A DNA stretch of 64,000 bases from Calothrix sp. NIES-3974 (GCF_002368395.1 NZ_AP018254.1:5270001-5334000); one strand, 5' to 3'; shown: positions 36,842-45,542, counted from the first letter of the stretch. Numbers and translations: made by a program. The notes: generated from the sequence alone by a model not told the origin.

Positions 36842-37933
36842 TCAAGAGCGAGGGGGGAGGGAACTGACGAAGAAACCAGGTCTGCGACCGCATTTGACTT
36901 CAGCGACTGTAAGTTTTTCTTCGGGACGGGGGTTGACTGTACCTTCTCCACTAATTTGAGATACGGGGTCTATCTGACAGGTAATCTTGAAGAAAAATCT
37001 TTTATCTTGATCTGTTTCGTCTTTACCCAGGGATTGGGGTCCTTGCCAAACATTTAATAGATCGAGTTGATAGCTGTTATTAATATTTCTCACTCGTGGT
37101 TCCACCTTCCACAGTTTTTGTTCTTCTATACCTTTTAGGGTTTGCTTGGCTACTCGTTCCGAGAGGTTTTCTAGTTCGGTGGGTTGGGTTGGTTGACCAT
37201 TTTTTTGTCGGATTTGGTTATCTTGTAGCCATCTTTCCACTTCTTCGACCCATAGCTTACCGTTGAGTCGTTCTTCGATTACTGGTGCAAGATTAATCAG
37301 GATTTCTGCGCCTTTACGAGGGATGCGATCGCGACGGGTTCCGATGACGAATGTACTTTGAGCAAAATTATCAGCTAATAGACTAGGATATTGTTTCGCC
37401 CATCCTTCGACAACAAAATATAATTGTAACCAGCAGCTGAGTACCATACAACAGGCTAGTAATACTACCACCTGTTCCCGTTTTTCTATTTTGGGTAGTT
37501 GGGTTTTGACATCGGTTCCACTACCTTCAAAAAATTCGGGAATGGCTGTGATGATAGCGGAAATAGTTGGCCACAAAACTATTTGCTGGGAAGCAAATAT
37601 TTCATTTGGAGCAAGACCCAGAGAACTCGCAAAAAATGTACTGACAAGAAAACCAGTAATCACTGCACCGACTGACATATTTGTACCGGGAATTAATATG
37701 GCTGAATCTGTTGTATACCAAGAAGTGCCAGCAATTAAGAAAATCCAGCCAAGTAGGGCGATTAATTCTCGAACAAATCCTCCAGAAAATAAAGACATCA
37801 ACCAAGAAAATAAACTTAAATAAATCAAAACTTGCCAAGAAAAGGCTTTTTTGGGAATCAGCAGAAATTTGATTCTTTCATAGATTGTGTCAATAATTTT
37901 GCCAATACCTAAAAAGTCTCTAATGATATTCAT
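36842..37933 (-). CDS. fraD: FraD, septal junction protein
   Basis: A 363-residue protein with about five membrane helices in the first 175 residues (VLIYLSLFSWLMSLFSGGF, ELIALLGWIFLIAGTSWY, AVITGFLVSTFFASSL and others), then a large soluble C-terminal domain with charged, partly coiled-coil stretches (LENLSERVAKQTLKGIEEQK) and a DUF5357-like character. In Anabaena FraD is part of the septal junction plug that joins neighbouring cells, needed for molecular exchange and filament integrity. The start at 37933 follows a strong GGAAG-type site. It ends in SLPPRS. It lies between fraC and fraE. Confidence 0.85.
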   Translation of the reverse strand: MNIIRDFLGIGKIIDTIYERIKFLLIPKKAFSWQVLIYLSLFSWLMSLFSGGFVRELIALLGWIFLIAGTSWYTTDSAILIPGTNMSVGAVITGFLVSTFFASSLGLAPNEIFASQQIVLWPTISAIITAIPEFFEGSGTDVKTQLPKIEKREQVVVLLACCMVLSCWLQLYFVVEGWAKQYPSLLADNFAQSTFVIGTRRDRIPRKGAEILINLAPVIEERLNGKLWVEEVERWLQDNQIRQKNGQPTQPTELENLSERVAKQTLKGIEEQKLWKVEPRVRNINNSYQLDLLNVWQGPQSLGKDETDQDKRFFFKITCQIDPVSQISGEGTVNPRPEEKLTVAEVKCGRRPGFFVSSLPPRS

Positions 37934-37956
37934 ATGCTTTCTTCCTGGAAATGGTT

Positions 37957-38121
37957 TAATAATTTGTAATTCGTAATTTGTAATAGCCTACGGCAAGCCG
38001 CTTCGCGTACGTAATTTGTAATAGCCTGCGGCAAGCCGCTACGTGTCTACGTAATACCCGCTACGCGGGAAGCAAGCTACGTCATAGCTGTTGGCTAAGG
38101 CTTGCGCCTATGTAATTCGTG
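37957..38121. repeat. short tandemly repeated palindromic repeats in the fraC-fraD spacer
   Basis: Two near-identical units of about 38 bp start CGTAATTTGTAATAGCCT (37972 and 38010), each with GGCAAGCCGCT. A third, diverged unit starts at 38050 and contains the hairpin CCCGC-TAC-GCGGG (38058-38070). These are of the short repeat type common in Nostocales. Confidence 0.8.
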
Positions 38122-38281
38122 TTCGTTAGACTAGAAAGAAATATCCCTCAAATTAACTTTGATACTGTACTGATTTGCAGGTGAGTAGGTATTAGGGAAA
38201 ATCACTTTCATTTTCTTATGATTTCAGTAGTACATCTAGGGTACTATCTCCTGTCTCCTGTTTACTTTATTCTCAAAATTA

Positions 38282-38836
38282 CTAATTCATGGGAAATAAT
38301 CCACGAAATAGTAGTATTCCGAGAATTCCGGCGTAACTCAAAGCATTGGCAAATAATGTGGTGGTAAATACGGAAGTTTTTTGTAAGCGCAAGCGGAGGT
38401 TACGTCTATTGCTGCGTCTTTGGGTGTAGGGTAGGGGTTCTGGTTTCGATTCACTAGGTTCACGTAGGGAGAAAATGGCTACTTGAAGTAATCCATATTT
38501 GAGGAAAAAAGTAGCAAAAAATATAATCAAAGCTATCATGAAAATATATGGAAGTACGATATTTTGTTGAGTAAATCGATTAAAAAATACGTAATTAATT
38601 AGTTCGGAACGCTGCTCTGTTGAAAGACGGGGTTCTATCAGAAAAAAGGCTATCCAACCGACAACTCCAGAGAATAAATTAATAAATATGGAGTAAAATA
38701 TACTGGTTCTTTTGTCAAATCTCAGACGATAATTAAGTATATAAGCTTCGATGGGAATGGCAACGGTAAAAAATAAAAAGTTGAATAGTATCGCACCAAG
38801 GGGAAAAATTGAAGGTAATTGAATAAAGTCCGGCAT
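38282..38836 (-). CDS. fraC: FraC, filament integrity protein
   Basis: A 184-residue membrane protein with about three to four helices: AILFNFLFFTVAIPIEAYIL (about 15-34), FYSIFINLFSGVVGWIAFFL (47-66) and VLPYIFMIALIIFFATFFL. After a basic, proline-containing linker (PEPLPYTQRRSNRRNLRLRLQK) comes a last helix ending in LFPMN. Length and layout match Anabaena FraC, a septum-located protein needed for filament integrity and for septal junction formation. First gene of the fraC-fraD-fraE series on the minus strand; the spacer to fraD is 348 bases, long for an operon and filled with repeats. Confidence 0.87.
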   Translation of the reverse strand: MPDFIQLPSIFPLGAILFNFLFFTVAIPIEAYILNYRLRFDKRTSIFYSIFINLFSGVVGWIAFFLIEPRLSTEQRSELINYVFFNRFTQQNIVLPYIFMIALIIFFATFFLKYGLLQVAIFSLREPSESKPEPLPYTQRRSNRRNLRLRLQKTSVFTTTLFANALSYAGILGILLFRGLFPMN

Positions 38837-39302
38837 AGTGTTTCTGATTGTCTAGAATTTGAACTTGAGAATTTGCTAGTACGTCAAGGCAAAAGTGAAA
38901 ATTTCAGCTATTTACGCCGTGTTGTACTAGTTTAAATTAATACAGGTAATTATTAAGAGAGCAAAATCAATCATAATTTCATTCCCAAAATATGCAACCT
39001 CTCCTAATGTGATTGTGATAGCATGTTCGTCTGCACCTTGCTTGATTCAGAAAAACTGATCTGATTTAATACGTATGTACGTACTGTTGGCAGAAGAGGT
39101 AGTAGGGAAGGTGAGACGGAAAATATGGCGAATATGGCGATAGAAATATGGTTGAATCTAAAGACTATAGAAGATTGGGTCGGAAATACAGGATTTAATA
39201 TACGTATGCTACGCGGGAAATTATCGCATTGTTTGAGAGATTTGGGGAGATGGTGAATACAGAATTAAGTAGACGATTGGTAAATGTTATACTTTGCACG
39301 CT

Positions 39303-39330
39303 GAAGAGACGCGATATATCTCGTCTGTAC
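39303..39330. repeat. palindromic repeat (GTAGAGACG family)
   Basis: GAAGAGACGCGATATATCTCGTCTG with two mismatches to a perfect palindrome. The core is the same as at 35810. Confidence 0.7.
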
Positions 39331-39331
39331 G

Positions 39332-39398
39332 GGAGTAAGGCTTTGAACCGAAGATCGGTTACATTGCGGTTTTATGTTTAATTGTACCTACCTACTTA
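39332..39398. repeat. 66-bp dispersed repeat, copy 2
   Basis: GGAGTAAGGCTTTGAACCGA..CGGTTACATTGCGG..; matches the copy upstream of hepA at 17266-17331. Confidence 0.7.
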
Positions 39399-39549
39399 GT
39401 CGGTGAGACAAAACAAAACCATGTAAAGAAAAATAGAACTTCTGTATTTGGCTTGTAGTTGAGTGTATGGCGTTAAAGGGTAACGAATAAAGCGCTAGAG
39501 CGCAACTACAAACAAGTAAGTGATAATTTTTGAGAGGGTGTTAGTGGAA

Positions 39550-40683
39550 ATGACAAGGAATGGTATTGGGATTCGGACTGCGCAGCGCCAACAACGGGCT
39601 ACAGGTCAGATTCATGTGTATGATGGGGCTGGAAAAGGAAAATCGCAAGCGGCTTTGGGTGTTGTTTTAAGGTCGATTGGTTTGGGTATCCATGCTGGTC
39701 ATGGTTTTAATCGGGTGTTGTTGTTACGTTTTTTAAAGGGACCAGAACGGGATTACGATGAGGATGGAGCGATCGCGGCTTTACAAAGTGGTTTTCCCCA
39801 TTTGATCGATCAGGTGCGGACGGGACGCGCTGAGTTTTTTGGTCCCGATGAAATTACTAAGTTTGACCGGAGCGAAGCTGAAAGGGGTTGGGATGTGGCT
39901 AAGGGTGCGATCGCATCTGGGTTGTATTCGGTGGTGGTGTTAGACGAGATTAACCCGGTATTAGATTTAGGTTTATTAGATGTGGGGGAGGTGGTTCGTA
40001 CCCTCAAATCTAAACCCAGTGATTTAGAAATTATCGCCACTGGACGCAGTACACCCCAGGAGTTACTGGAAATTGCCGATCTACATTCGGAAATGAAACC
40101 CCATCACCATGAAGTTGCCCACCAGCAGGGGTTAAATGGTATTGAAATTTACACTGGTGCGGGTAAGGGGAAATCGACTAGTGCCCTGGGAAAAGCATTA
40201 CAGGCAATTGGTAGGGGTATTAATCATCCCGGTTCTACACGGGTGTTAATTATGCAGTGGCTTAAGGGGGGAAGTGGCTATACGGAAGACGCTGCGATCG
40301 CAGCTCTTCAGCAATCCTATCCGGAAGTAGTCGATCATCAACGCTGTGGACGGGACGCGATTGTGTGGCGAAATTCCCGTCAAGAACTGGATTATGTGGA
40401 AGCAGAACGGGGTTGGGAAATTGCCAAAACTGCGATCGCCTCTGGTTTGTATAAAACGATTATTCTGGATGAGTTAAATCCCACGGTGGATTTAGAGTTA
40501 TTACCCGTTGAACCGATAGTTCAAGCTTTATTGCGCAAACCCCGCGACACCGAGATCATCATTACGGGACGTTGCCAAAATCAACCAGCCTATTTTGACT
40601 TGGCGAATATCCACTCGGAGGTCTTTTGTCATAAACATTACGCTAACCACGGAGTAGAGTTAAAGCGGGGAGTTGATTTTTAA
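39550..40683 (+). CDS. tandem-duplicated CobA/CobO (cobalamin adenosyltransferase)-like ATPase
   Basis: A 377-residue protein made of two homologous halves. Each has a Walker A loop (GQIHVYDGAGKGKSQAALG at about 18-36; GIEIYTGAGKGKSTSALG at about 198-215), an ILDE/VLDE Walker B (VVVLDEINPVLDL, IILDELNPTVDL) and a GRS/GRC segment with TGR. This is the fold of ATP:corrinoid adenosyltransferases (CobA/CobO/BtuR), normally about 200 residues and dimeric. A fused pair is unusual. No cob genes are near, so the corrinoid role is unproven. The ATG at 39550 is chosen; in-frame GTG codons at 39520, 39538 and 39544 are alternatives, with GAGAGGG just before. Confidence 0.82.
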   Translation: MTRNGIGIRTAQRQQRATGQIHVYDGAGKGKSQAALGVVLRSIGLGIHAGHGFNRVLLLRFLKGPERDYDEDGAIAALQSGFPHLIDQVRTGRAEFFGPDEITKFDRSEAERGWDVAKGAIASGLYSVVVLDEINPVLDLGLLDVGEVVRTLKSKPSDLEIIATGRSTPQELLEIADLHSEMKPHHHEVAHQQGLNGIEIYTGAGKGKSTSALGKALQAIGRGINHPGSTRVLIMQWLKGGSGYTEDAAIAALQQSYPEVVDHQRCGRDAIVWRNSRQELDYVEAERGWEIAKTAIASGLYKTIILDELNPTVDLELLPVEPIVQALLRKPRDTEIIITGRCQNQPAYFDLANIHSEVFCHKHYANHGVELKRGVDF

Positions 40684-41067
40684 TTTAAAGTTAGAATTTT
40701 TGGAGAGAATCCAAACTATAGTAATCCTAGTTTCCGTGGTGAAAATATCGGTTTTATTTGTACCCTGCGGGAAACAGGTGACTGTCAACGGTTAACAGTC
40801 AATAACCCTATATATGAGATTTGACAATTCATTTGGAGTTGCTACAGCAATCCGATTTAAGTCGTGAAAAATAGCGTACCGTTGACTAAGCCTACACCGA
40901 CCGTTCACGGTGGTGTAGGTAGTTTACTCTCTAGATCAGGGTATAGATGATAATTCAGAGGTGATTTGGGAAGAGGAATTAAGCCCAACGTTTAAAGGAA
41001 ATTAATCACAAGACAGCGATCGCAGAACCAGCGTCGCCAGTTTTTCTGAATTAAAAGAAAAATATTC
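40684..41067. other. intergenic region with strong hairpin
   Basis: 384 bases. It contains a TGACTGT..ACAGTCA pair near 40780 and a strong stem-loop at 40891-40919. A short C-terminal-like frame (EINHKTAIAEPASP, ending near 41053) may be a fragment of an antitoxin but is not recognisable. Confidence 0.45.
40891..40919. terminator. stem-loop between convergent genes
   Basis: CCTACACC pairs with GGTGTAGG and CCG with CGG around a TTCA loop. It is about 210 bases after the CobA-like gene and could end its transcription. Confidence 0.5.
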
Positions 41068-41172
41068 GTGAAGTTTGTTGTTATCCATACTGAAGCTAGA
41101 AAGGGACTGGATGCTGCAATTACCTACTATGAAGCTCAAAAAGTGGGTTTGGGGTTAGATTTAAAATTCTGA
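41068..41172 (+). pseudogene. N-terminal remnant of a ParE/RelE-type toxin
   Basis: From the GTG at 41068 the frame reads MKFVVIHTEARKGLDAAI then YYEAQKVGLGLD, and stops at 41172. This is the first helix pair of a ParE/RelE toxin (..HPEA..DI.EA..YYE....GLG..). Only 34 residues remain of about 95. Its end overlaps the 3' end of the RlpA-like gene on the other strand. Confidence 0.6.
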
Positions 41173-42435
41173 TACAATTGCGATTTTTCGAGGTTTTTGA
41201 CGTTTGCGAGTTAGTTTTTCCCCCAATTCCCTTGGATTCAAACTGAATGCAGGTTGGTTCACATCCATAATTATAGCTTCATAGGCGACAACTCCAGAAT
41301 CTTCAGCATCAATACAACGAGCTGCAACCCTGGATAAATCAAGACTACGGGGAGGTATGTAGGGACCTCGGTCATTCACCCGTACAATCACCGATTGACC
41401 ATTTTTCCGATTGCGAACATGTAAAAACGTGTTGAAAGGTAAACTTTTATGGGCAACCGTTAAGTCATTTTCATTAAAAGTTTCACCATTAGCCGTTGTC
41501 CGACCGTGAAAGTAGGGACCATACCAGGAAGCTAATCCAGATAGTTTCGAGCGTGAAGGAGTAAGTCCATACATTTGCGTTTGAGCTTGTACTAGAGGTA
41601 ATCTTGGTAGTCCAAACGCGACACGCAGATTGTTTAGCCATTCAACTGCTAATAGGTCAGCACTGATAGTTATCTGCTGTTTAACCTCTGGTGTAATTTG
41701 CAATAAAACCCGATTTCCCACCATCAGAGTGGGAATACCATCAACGATTTTGGCATTGAATTGGGAAGCTTGAAAATCCGTATTTTCGAGCAGTCGATTC
41801 AGTCTGGTTTTGAGAACTTGAGCATCAGCAAGAGTTGACAATTTGGCGATGAAGTGATGTTTTAGCCAGACCTCATAGTTTTGATGTTGGTGATTATTTT
41901 GGCGATGAATCACCACCGCAGAGGTTGGTGTCGGTGCGATTTTTTGTTCTAATCGATGGGAAAGCCGAAACAAAGTTTGTAGCGATCGCAGAATTTGTCG
42001 GGAAATCCAGCTAATGTCTACCACTTGGGATTTGACTAATTTCGCGCTTGTTGATGAGGTTGCTTGGGAAATAGTTACAGTATCAGGATTTTGATTGGCG
42101 ATCGCTCGGCAAAATTGACTGGAAACAGTTTTCCCCTGCTGTTGACTTTGCTCCTTTCCACGAAAATCATCAGCATTTTCATCTACCGATGGCAATGAAT
42201 GATTTTGACTGTCATCATTATCATTTTCCGGTAACAAATTCGATGGAATTAGGGTTGCACTCCAAAGAGAATACTTCCATCCCTGAGCAACAAAGATGGG
42301 AACGGATTTACCCATCATCCGCACCTGACTGACTGGTAATCCCATTGTCGATGAAGTTGTGGTGGTATTGATTATTCTTGCTGATGGCATCAACCCCAAG
42401 GATGATGTCATAAATAAAATTCCAATCGATAACAT
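41161..42435 (-). CDS. RlpA-like double-psi beta-barrel protein
   Basis: A 424-residue secreted protein. The N-terminus (MLSIGILFMTSSLGLMPSARI) is a plausible signal peptide. A long low-complexity Ser/Gln-rich region follows, and residues about 315-410 form the RlpA domain: SGLASWYGPYFHGRTTANGE, TVAHKSLPFNTFLHV, VIVRVNDRGPYIPPRSLDLS. The histidine in VAHK and the aspartate in NDRGP are the residues used by lytic transglycosylases of this family, which cut glycan strands without stem peptides. It may act in septum or envelope remodelling. Lying near fraCDE this is attractive, but no operon link is seen. Confidence 0.88.
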   Translation of the reverse strand: MLSIGILFMTSSLGLMPSARIINTTTTSSTMGLPVSQVRMMGKSVPIFVAQGWKYSLWSATLIPSNLLPENDNDDSQNHSLPSVDENADDFRGKEQSQQQGKTVSSQFCRAIANQNPDTVTISQATSSTSAKLVKSQVVDISWISRQILRSLQTLFRLSHRLEQKIAPTPTSAVVIHRQNNHQHQNYEVWLKHHFIAKLSTLADAQVLKTRLNRLLENTDFQASQFNAKIVDGIPTLMVGNRVLLQITPEVKQQITISADLLAVEWLNNLRVAFGLPRLPLVQAQTQMYGLTPSRSKLSGLASWYGPYFHGRTTANGETFNENDLTVAHKSLPFNTFLHVRNRKNGQSVIVRVNDRGPYIPPRSLDLSRVAARCIDAEDSGVVAYEAIIMDVNQPAFSLNPRELGEKLTRKRQKPRKIAIVSEF

Positions 42436-42858
42436 AAGTTAAATTTACTTTCAAGGACTAGCACTCTCAATCAAGTGACTATTTACTCGTTACTCTTCAA
42501 GGTCACAATCATCATTTTTGCTGCATCAAAAAAAATTTCCATTCACAAAAACTGATCGAGCAAACGAATAAACAAACCGATGGATAGATGACCATTACCA
42601 AGCCTAGCCTGCCAATAACTGAGGGAAACACACAAATTTCAATCACAAAATTGCCGAGCCAAATCAATTAAATAATTGATCCCTCGCAGGGATAATCATA
42701 ACTTGTTCGTGACAGGAAACATATAAAACTTTTGGATGATGTTCCCGGCAAATAGCCCAGATTCTATTTAATTTTTTTATATTTTTTGTCACAATAAGCG
42801 ATATGATTTTGCCAAAATCGTATGCTTTGTCACAGCTAATTTCAATCCGGGTGTCAAA
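42436..42858. other. divergent intergenic region, 423 bp
   Basis: AT-rich spacer between the RlpA-like gene and the PhzF-like gene. A minus-strand frame at 42664-42921 overlaps the start of the PhzF-like gene and is not protein-like. No other signal is seen. Confidence 0.4.
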
Positions 42859-43746
42859 ATGGAAAGTCTCATTTTTTACATTGTTGATGTCTTTGCGGAA
42901 ACTAAATACACAGGAAACCAACTAGCTGTAATTCTCAATGCTGGAACCTTAACAAGTCGGCAAATGCAAGCCATTGCCAAGGAAATCAACTATTCCGAAA
43001 CGACTTTTATTTTGTCAAATCAACCCCATTCCTCTGGCTATCCTGTACGTATATTCACGCCAGAAACAGAACTACCTTTTGCCGGTCATCCGACCCTAGG
43101 AACTGCGTATATCATTCAACAAAAAATAATCCAAAAACGTGCCCCAGAAATCATATTAAATTTACCTATCGGTCAAATCCCTGTAAATTTTGATTATGAT
43201 CAACCTCATTTCCCCCTCCTCTGGATGGAGCAACAACCCCCAAAATTCAAACAAATAATATCCGCCGATTCCATTACTAACGTTCTCAATCTTGATATTG
43301 ACAGTATTGACACCCGTTTCCCGATTCAAGAAGTATCGACCGGAATTCCCTTTATAATTATTCCTCTGAAAAATCAAGCAGCATTAAAAAGCATTAAAGT
43401 CAACCGAGATAAGTATTTTGAATTAATCACAACAACCGAAGCCAAATGTATTTTGGCTTTTTGTTCCCAAACCCACCATCCGGAGAATCAACTGCAAGTC
43501 CGAGTATTTTGTGATTATCTAGGAATTCCCGAAGACCCAGCCACAGGTAGCGCCAACGGTTGTCTAGCTGCCTACCTATTGCATAATTCCTACTTTGGCA
43601 GCGACACTGTGGATATCAGCGTCGAGCAGGGCTACGAAATCGGCAGACCTTCCCGATTACACCTCAAAGCTCTTTACAGAGAGAAACAAATCCAGGTAAA
43701 AGTCGGAGGAAAGGTAATCCCCATAGCTCAAGGGGAATTGTTGTGA
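42859..43746 (+). CDS. PhzF-family isomerase/epimerase
   Basis: A 295-residue protein of the two-lobed diaminopimelate-epimerase-like fold. VDVFAETKYTGNQLAVI (9-25) and INYSETTFI with the catalytic-type E47 match PhzF. LPFAGHPTLGTAYII and DPATGSANGCLAAYL (near residue 232) are the second signature. Phenazine genes are absent, so it is one of the widespread PhzF-like proteins of unknown substrate. Length matches the family. The start at ATG 42859 gives an immediate first beta-strand. Confidence 0.88.
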   Translation: MESLIFYIVDVFAETKYTGNQLAVILNAGTLTSRQMQAIAKEINYSETTFILSNQPHSSGYPVRIFTPETELPFAGHPTLGTAYIIQQKIIQKRAPEIILNLPIGQIPVNFDYDQPHFPLLWMEQQPPKFKQIISADSITNVLNLDIDSIDTRFPIQEVSTGIPFIIIPLKNQAALKSIKVNRDKYFELITTTEAKCILAFCSQTHHPENQLQVRVFCDYLGIPEDPATGSANGCLAAYLLHNSYFGSDTVDISVEQGYEIGRPSRLHLKALYREKQIQVKVGGKVIPIAQGELL

Positions 43747-44214
43747 AGATGGGAGCAGGGGTAGATAGAATATTCTCAGATATCTCTAAATAGCCGTGAT
43801 GTAAGGCTTACACCAGAAGCAGTAAAAGTGGTTTTTTCCACTCCCGACTCCCTAATTTACAAGCGAGAGTTTGCGGAAGGAAGATGTAACCCAATCTGTG
43901 ACAAAACAAGAGAATCAAAACCCTTGCACTTAAAGTCAAAAGTGGTATCGCCGAATAAATTTGGAACCTGAGCAGCGAAACAACCATTTTGCGACCCATG
44001 TATGTGGCTTCTAGATTCGCTTTAGAGACTGAACAAGGCAACCCCTAAGTATTTTTGTATTCTTAAGCATTTCCCCTCCCGTCTCCTGTATTCTGTCTCC
44101 CCTATTTCCTCAATTCAGCCACTAAAAGGTAAATTTTGGATATGTTTGTGGTTTAACTGCCAAATGTAACGGATTGCAAAGTATAATAAAAACGACAAAA
44201 CCATTAAGAAATAA
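43747..44214. other. intergenic region where crtP body would be expected
   Basis: 468 bases between the PhzF-like gene and the crtP remnant. It contains copy 3 of the ~55-bp repeat (43788-43839). No trace of the rest of a phytoene desaturase is seen. Minus-strand frames here are not protein-like. Confidence 0.5.
43788..43839. repeat. ~55-bp dispersed repeat, copy 3
   Basis: AAATAGCCGTGATGTAAGG..CACCAGAAG..AAAAGTGGTTTTTTCC. A more diverged copy lies at 46503-46550. Confidence 0.5.
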
Positions 44215-44373
44215 AGTTACACCATGCAGCAATATTTGAGCAGTGTGGAAGGTACTGTACTTTCTGGTAAACTGACAGCGCAGGCAATTAACGCCCAAGC
44301 AAATCAAGAGGCTAGATCCTCGACCAAGCAACTGCAAACCCTCCAGCCTTCAACGAATGCTGCAACTGTCTGA
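44215..44373 (+). pseudogene. crtP: C-terminal remnant of phytoene desaturase (crtP)
   Basis: The frame 44215-44373 reads SYTMQQYLSSVEGTVLSGK, then LTAQAI and a variable tail ending STNAATV. This is the flavin-proximal C-terminus of CrtP-type phytoene desaturases (..YTMQ.YL.SMEGAVLSGKL.A.AI). Only about 52 residues of about 480 remain; a stop codon precedes them. In Nostocales crtP lies directly upstream of crtB and overlaps its start, and that overlap (44357-44373) is preserved here. The rest of crtP has been lost or moved. A functional desaturase must be encoded elsewhere. Confidence 0.75.
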
Positions 44374-45289
44374 TTCCCCCCCACGCATGAAAACCTCCGT
44401 CTCTGCGGAAGAGTCCTACAATCTGTGTCGCCAGTTGACCGCGAAATACGCCAAGACGTTCTATTTCGGGACGATGTTAATGCGTCCAGCCAAACGTCGT
44501 GCAATCTGGGCAATTTATGCATGGTGTCGCCGTACCGATGAATTGGTCGATGGTCCAGGAGCGGCGATGACTACCCAAGAAACTTTAAATGCCTGGGAAG
44601 GGCATTTAGAATCGATTTTTGCTGGTCATCCCCAAGATGCGTTTGATGTGGCTTTAATAGACACTCTCGAACGCTTCCCGATGGATATCCAGCCGTTTCG
44701 CGATATGATTGCTGGACAACGGATGGACTTGTATCGCAGCCGATACAACTCTTTTGATGATTTATATATTTACTGCTACCGCGTTGCTGGTACTGTTGGC
44801 TTAATGTCAACAACGGTGATGGGTGTAGATAATTCTAAGTTAACTGCTCCTTGGCAGCGCCATGATTCAACCTATGTGCCCACTGAAGAAGCGATCGCTC
44901 TCGGTATTGCCAACCAGTTAACAAATATTCTCCGTGATGTGGGTGAGGATGCGCGACGGGGACGGATTTATCTGCCCCTGGAAGATTTGCGTCGGTTTGA
45001 TTATACCGAAGCGGATTTACTGAATGGAGTCAACGACGAGCGCTGGCGAAACCTGATGCGGTTTCAAATTGAGCGAGCGCGGGAATTTTATCTCAAAGCC
45101 GAACGTGGTATCGGTTTTCTCGCTCGTGACGCTCGCTTCCCCGTTTGGGCTGCCCTAATCCATTACAGTCGCATTCTCGATCGGATTGAGCGCAATAATT
45201 ATGACGTTTTTAGTCAACGTGCTTACGTCCCCCAATGGCAAAAACTACGCAGCCTGCCTACCGCTTGGTTGCGATCGCAAGTTTTATAA
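44357..45289 (+). CDS. crtB: phytoene synthase
   Basis: A 310-residue trans-isoprenyl synthase that condenses two geranylgeranyl diphosphates to phytoene, the first committed step of carotenoid synthesis. Both aspartate-rich motifs are present: RRTDELVDG (about 55-63) and ANQLTNILRDVGEDARRGRIYLP (about 185-207). YCYRVAGTVGLM is a further family signature. Length matches the family. The start at ATG 44357 overlaps the crtP remnant by 17 bases; MKTSVSAEES at 44387 is an alternative. Without an intact crtP upstream, its promoter must be the one left before the breakpoint or a new one. Confidence 0.93.
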   Translation: MLQLSDSPPRMKTSVSAEESYNLCRQLTAKYAKTFYFGTMLMRPAKRRAIWAIYAWCRRTDELVDGPGAAMTTQETLNAWEGHLESIFAGHPQDAFDVALIDTLERFPMDIQPFRDMIAGQRMDLYRSRYNSFDDLYIYCYRVAGTVGLMSTTVMGVDNSKLTAPWQRHDSTYVPTEEAIALGIANQLTNILRDVGEDARRGRIYLPLEDLRRFDYTEADLLNGVNDERWRNLMRFQIERAREFYLKAERGIGFLARDARFPVWAALIHYSRILDRIERNNYDVFSQRAYVPQWQKLRSLPTAWLRSQVL

Positions 45290-45401
45290 TTTTCAGGTAG
45301 TTCCACGTCTAGCAACCCCTTGGACGTGGGTATTCTACCTTTTTTGTTTTTATTGGTTGACTAGGATTTTTTTTTTGATATAATAGGTATCTGTTACCCC
45401 T

Positions 45402-45493
45402 GGAGAGGTGGCTGAGTGGTTGAAAGCGGCAGATTGCTAATCTGTTGTACGGCAGGTAACTCCGTACCGAGGGTTCGAATCCCTCCTTCTCCG
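45402..45493 (+). tRNA. tRNA-Ser (anticodon GCU)
   Basis: Acceptor GGAGAGG pairs with CTTCTCC (one G-U) before discriminator G. The D-arm is GGCTGAGTGGTTGAAAGC. The anticodon loop TTGCTAA lies on stem GCAGA/TCTGT. A long variable arm typical of class II tRNA follows, and the T-loop is GGTTCGAATCC. It reads AGC and AGU codons. CCA is not encoded. Confidence 0.95.
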
Positions 45494-45511
45494 TTCCTAG
45501 CTTAAATTTGA

Positions 45512-45542
45512 AAAGAGACGTTTCCGAAAACGCCTCTTTATT
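45512..45542 (+). terminator. hairpin terminator after tRNA-Ser
   Basis: AAGAGACGTTT, a CCG loop, then AAACGCCTCTTT followed by ATT. It lies about 20 bases after the tRNA. Confidence 0.8.

Larger units (their letters stand above)
38837..39549. other. divergent intergenic region with two repeats
   Basis: About 710 bases between fraC (minus) and the CobA-like gene (plus). It carries a palindrome of the GTAGAGACG family (39303-39330) followed at once by copy 2 of the 66-bp repeat (39332-39398). No gene is seen. Confidence 0.5.

Noticed and set aside
42664-42921. 85-codon minus frame
   Set aside because: It covers the start of the PhzF-like gene and lacks protein features.
43808-44041. 77-codon minus frame with hydrophobic residues
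   Set aside because: It begins near no ribosome-binding site and ends in repeat DNA; looks like chance translation of AT-rich sequence.
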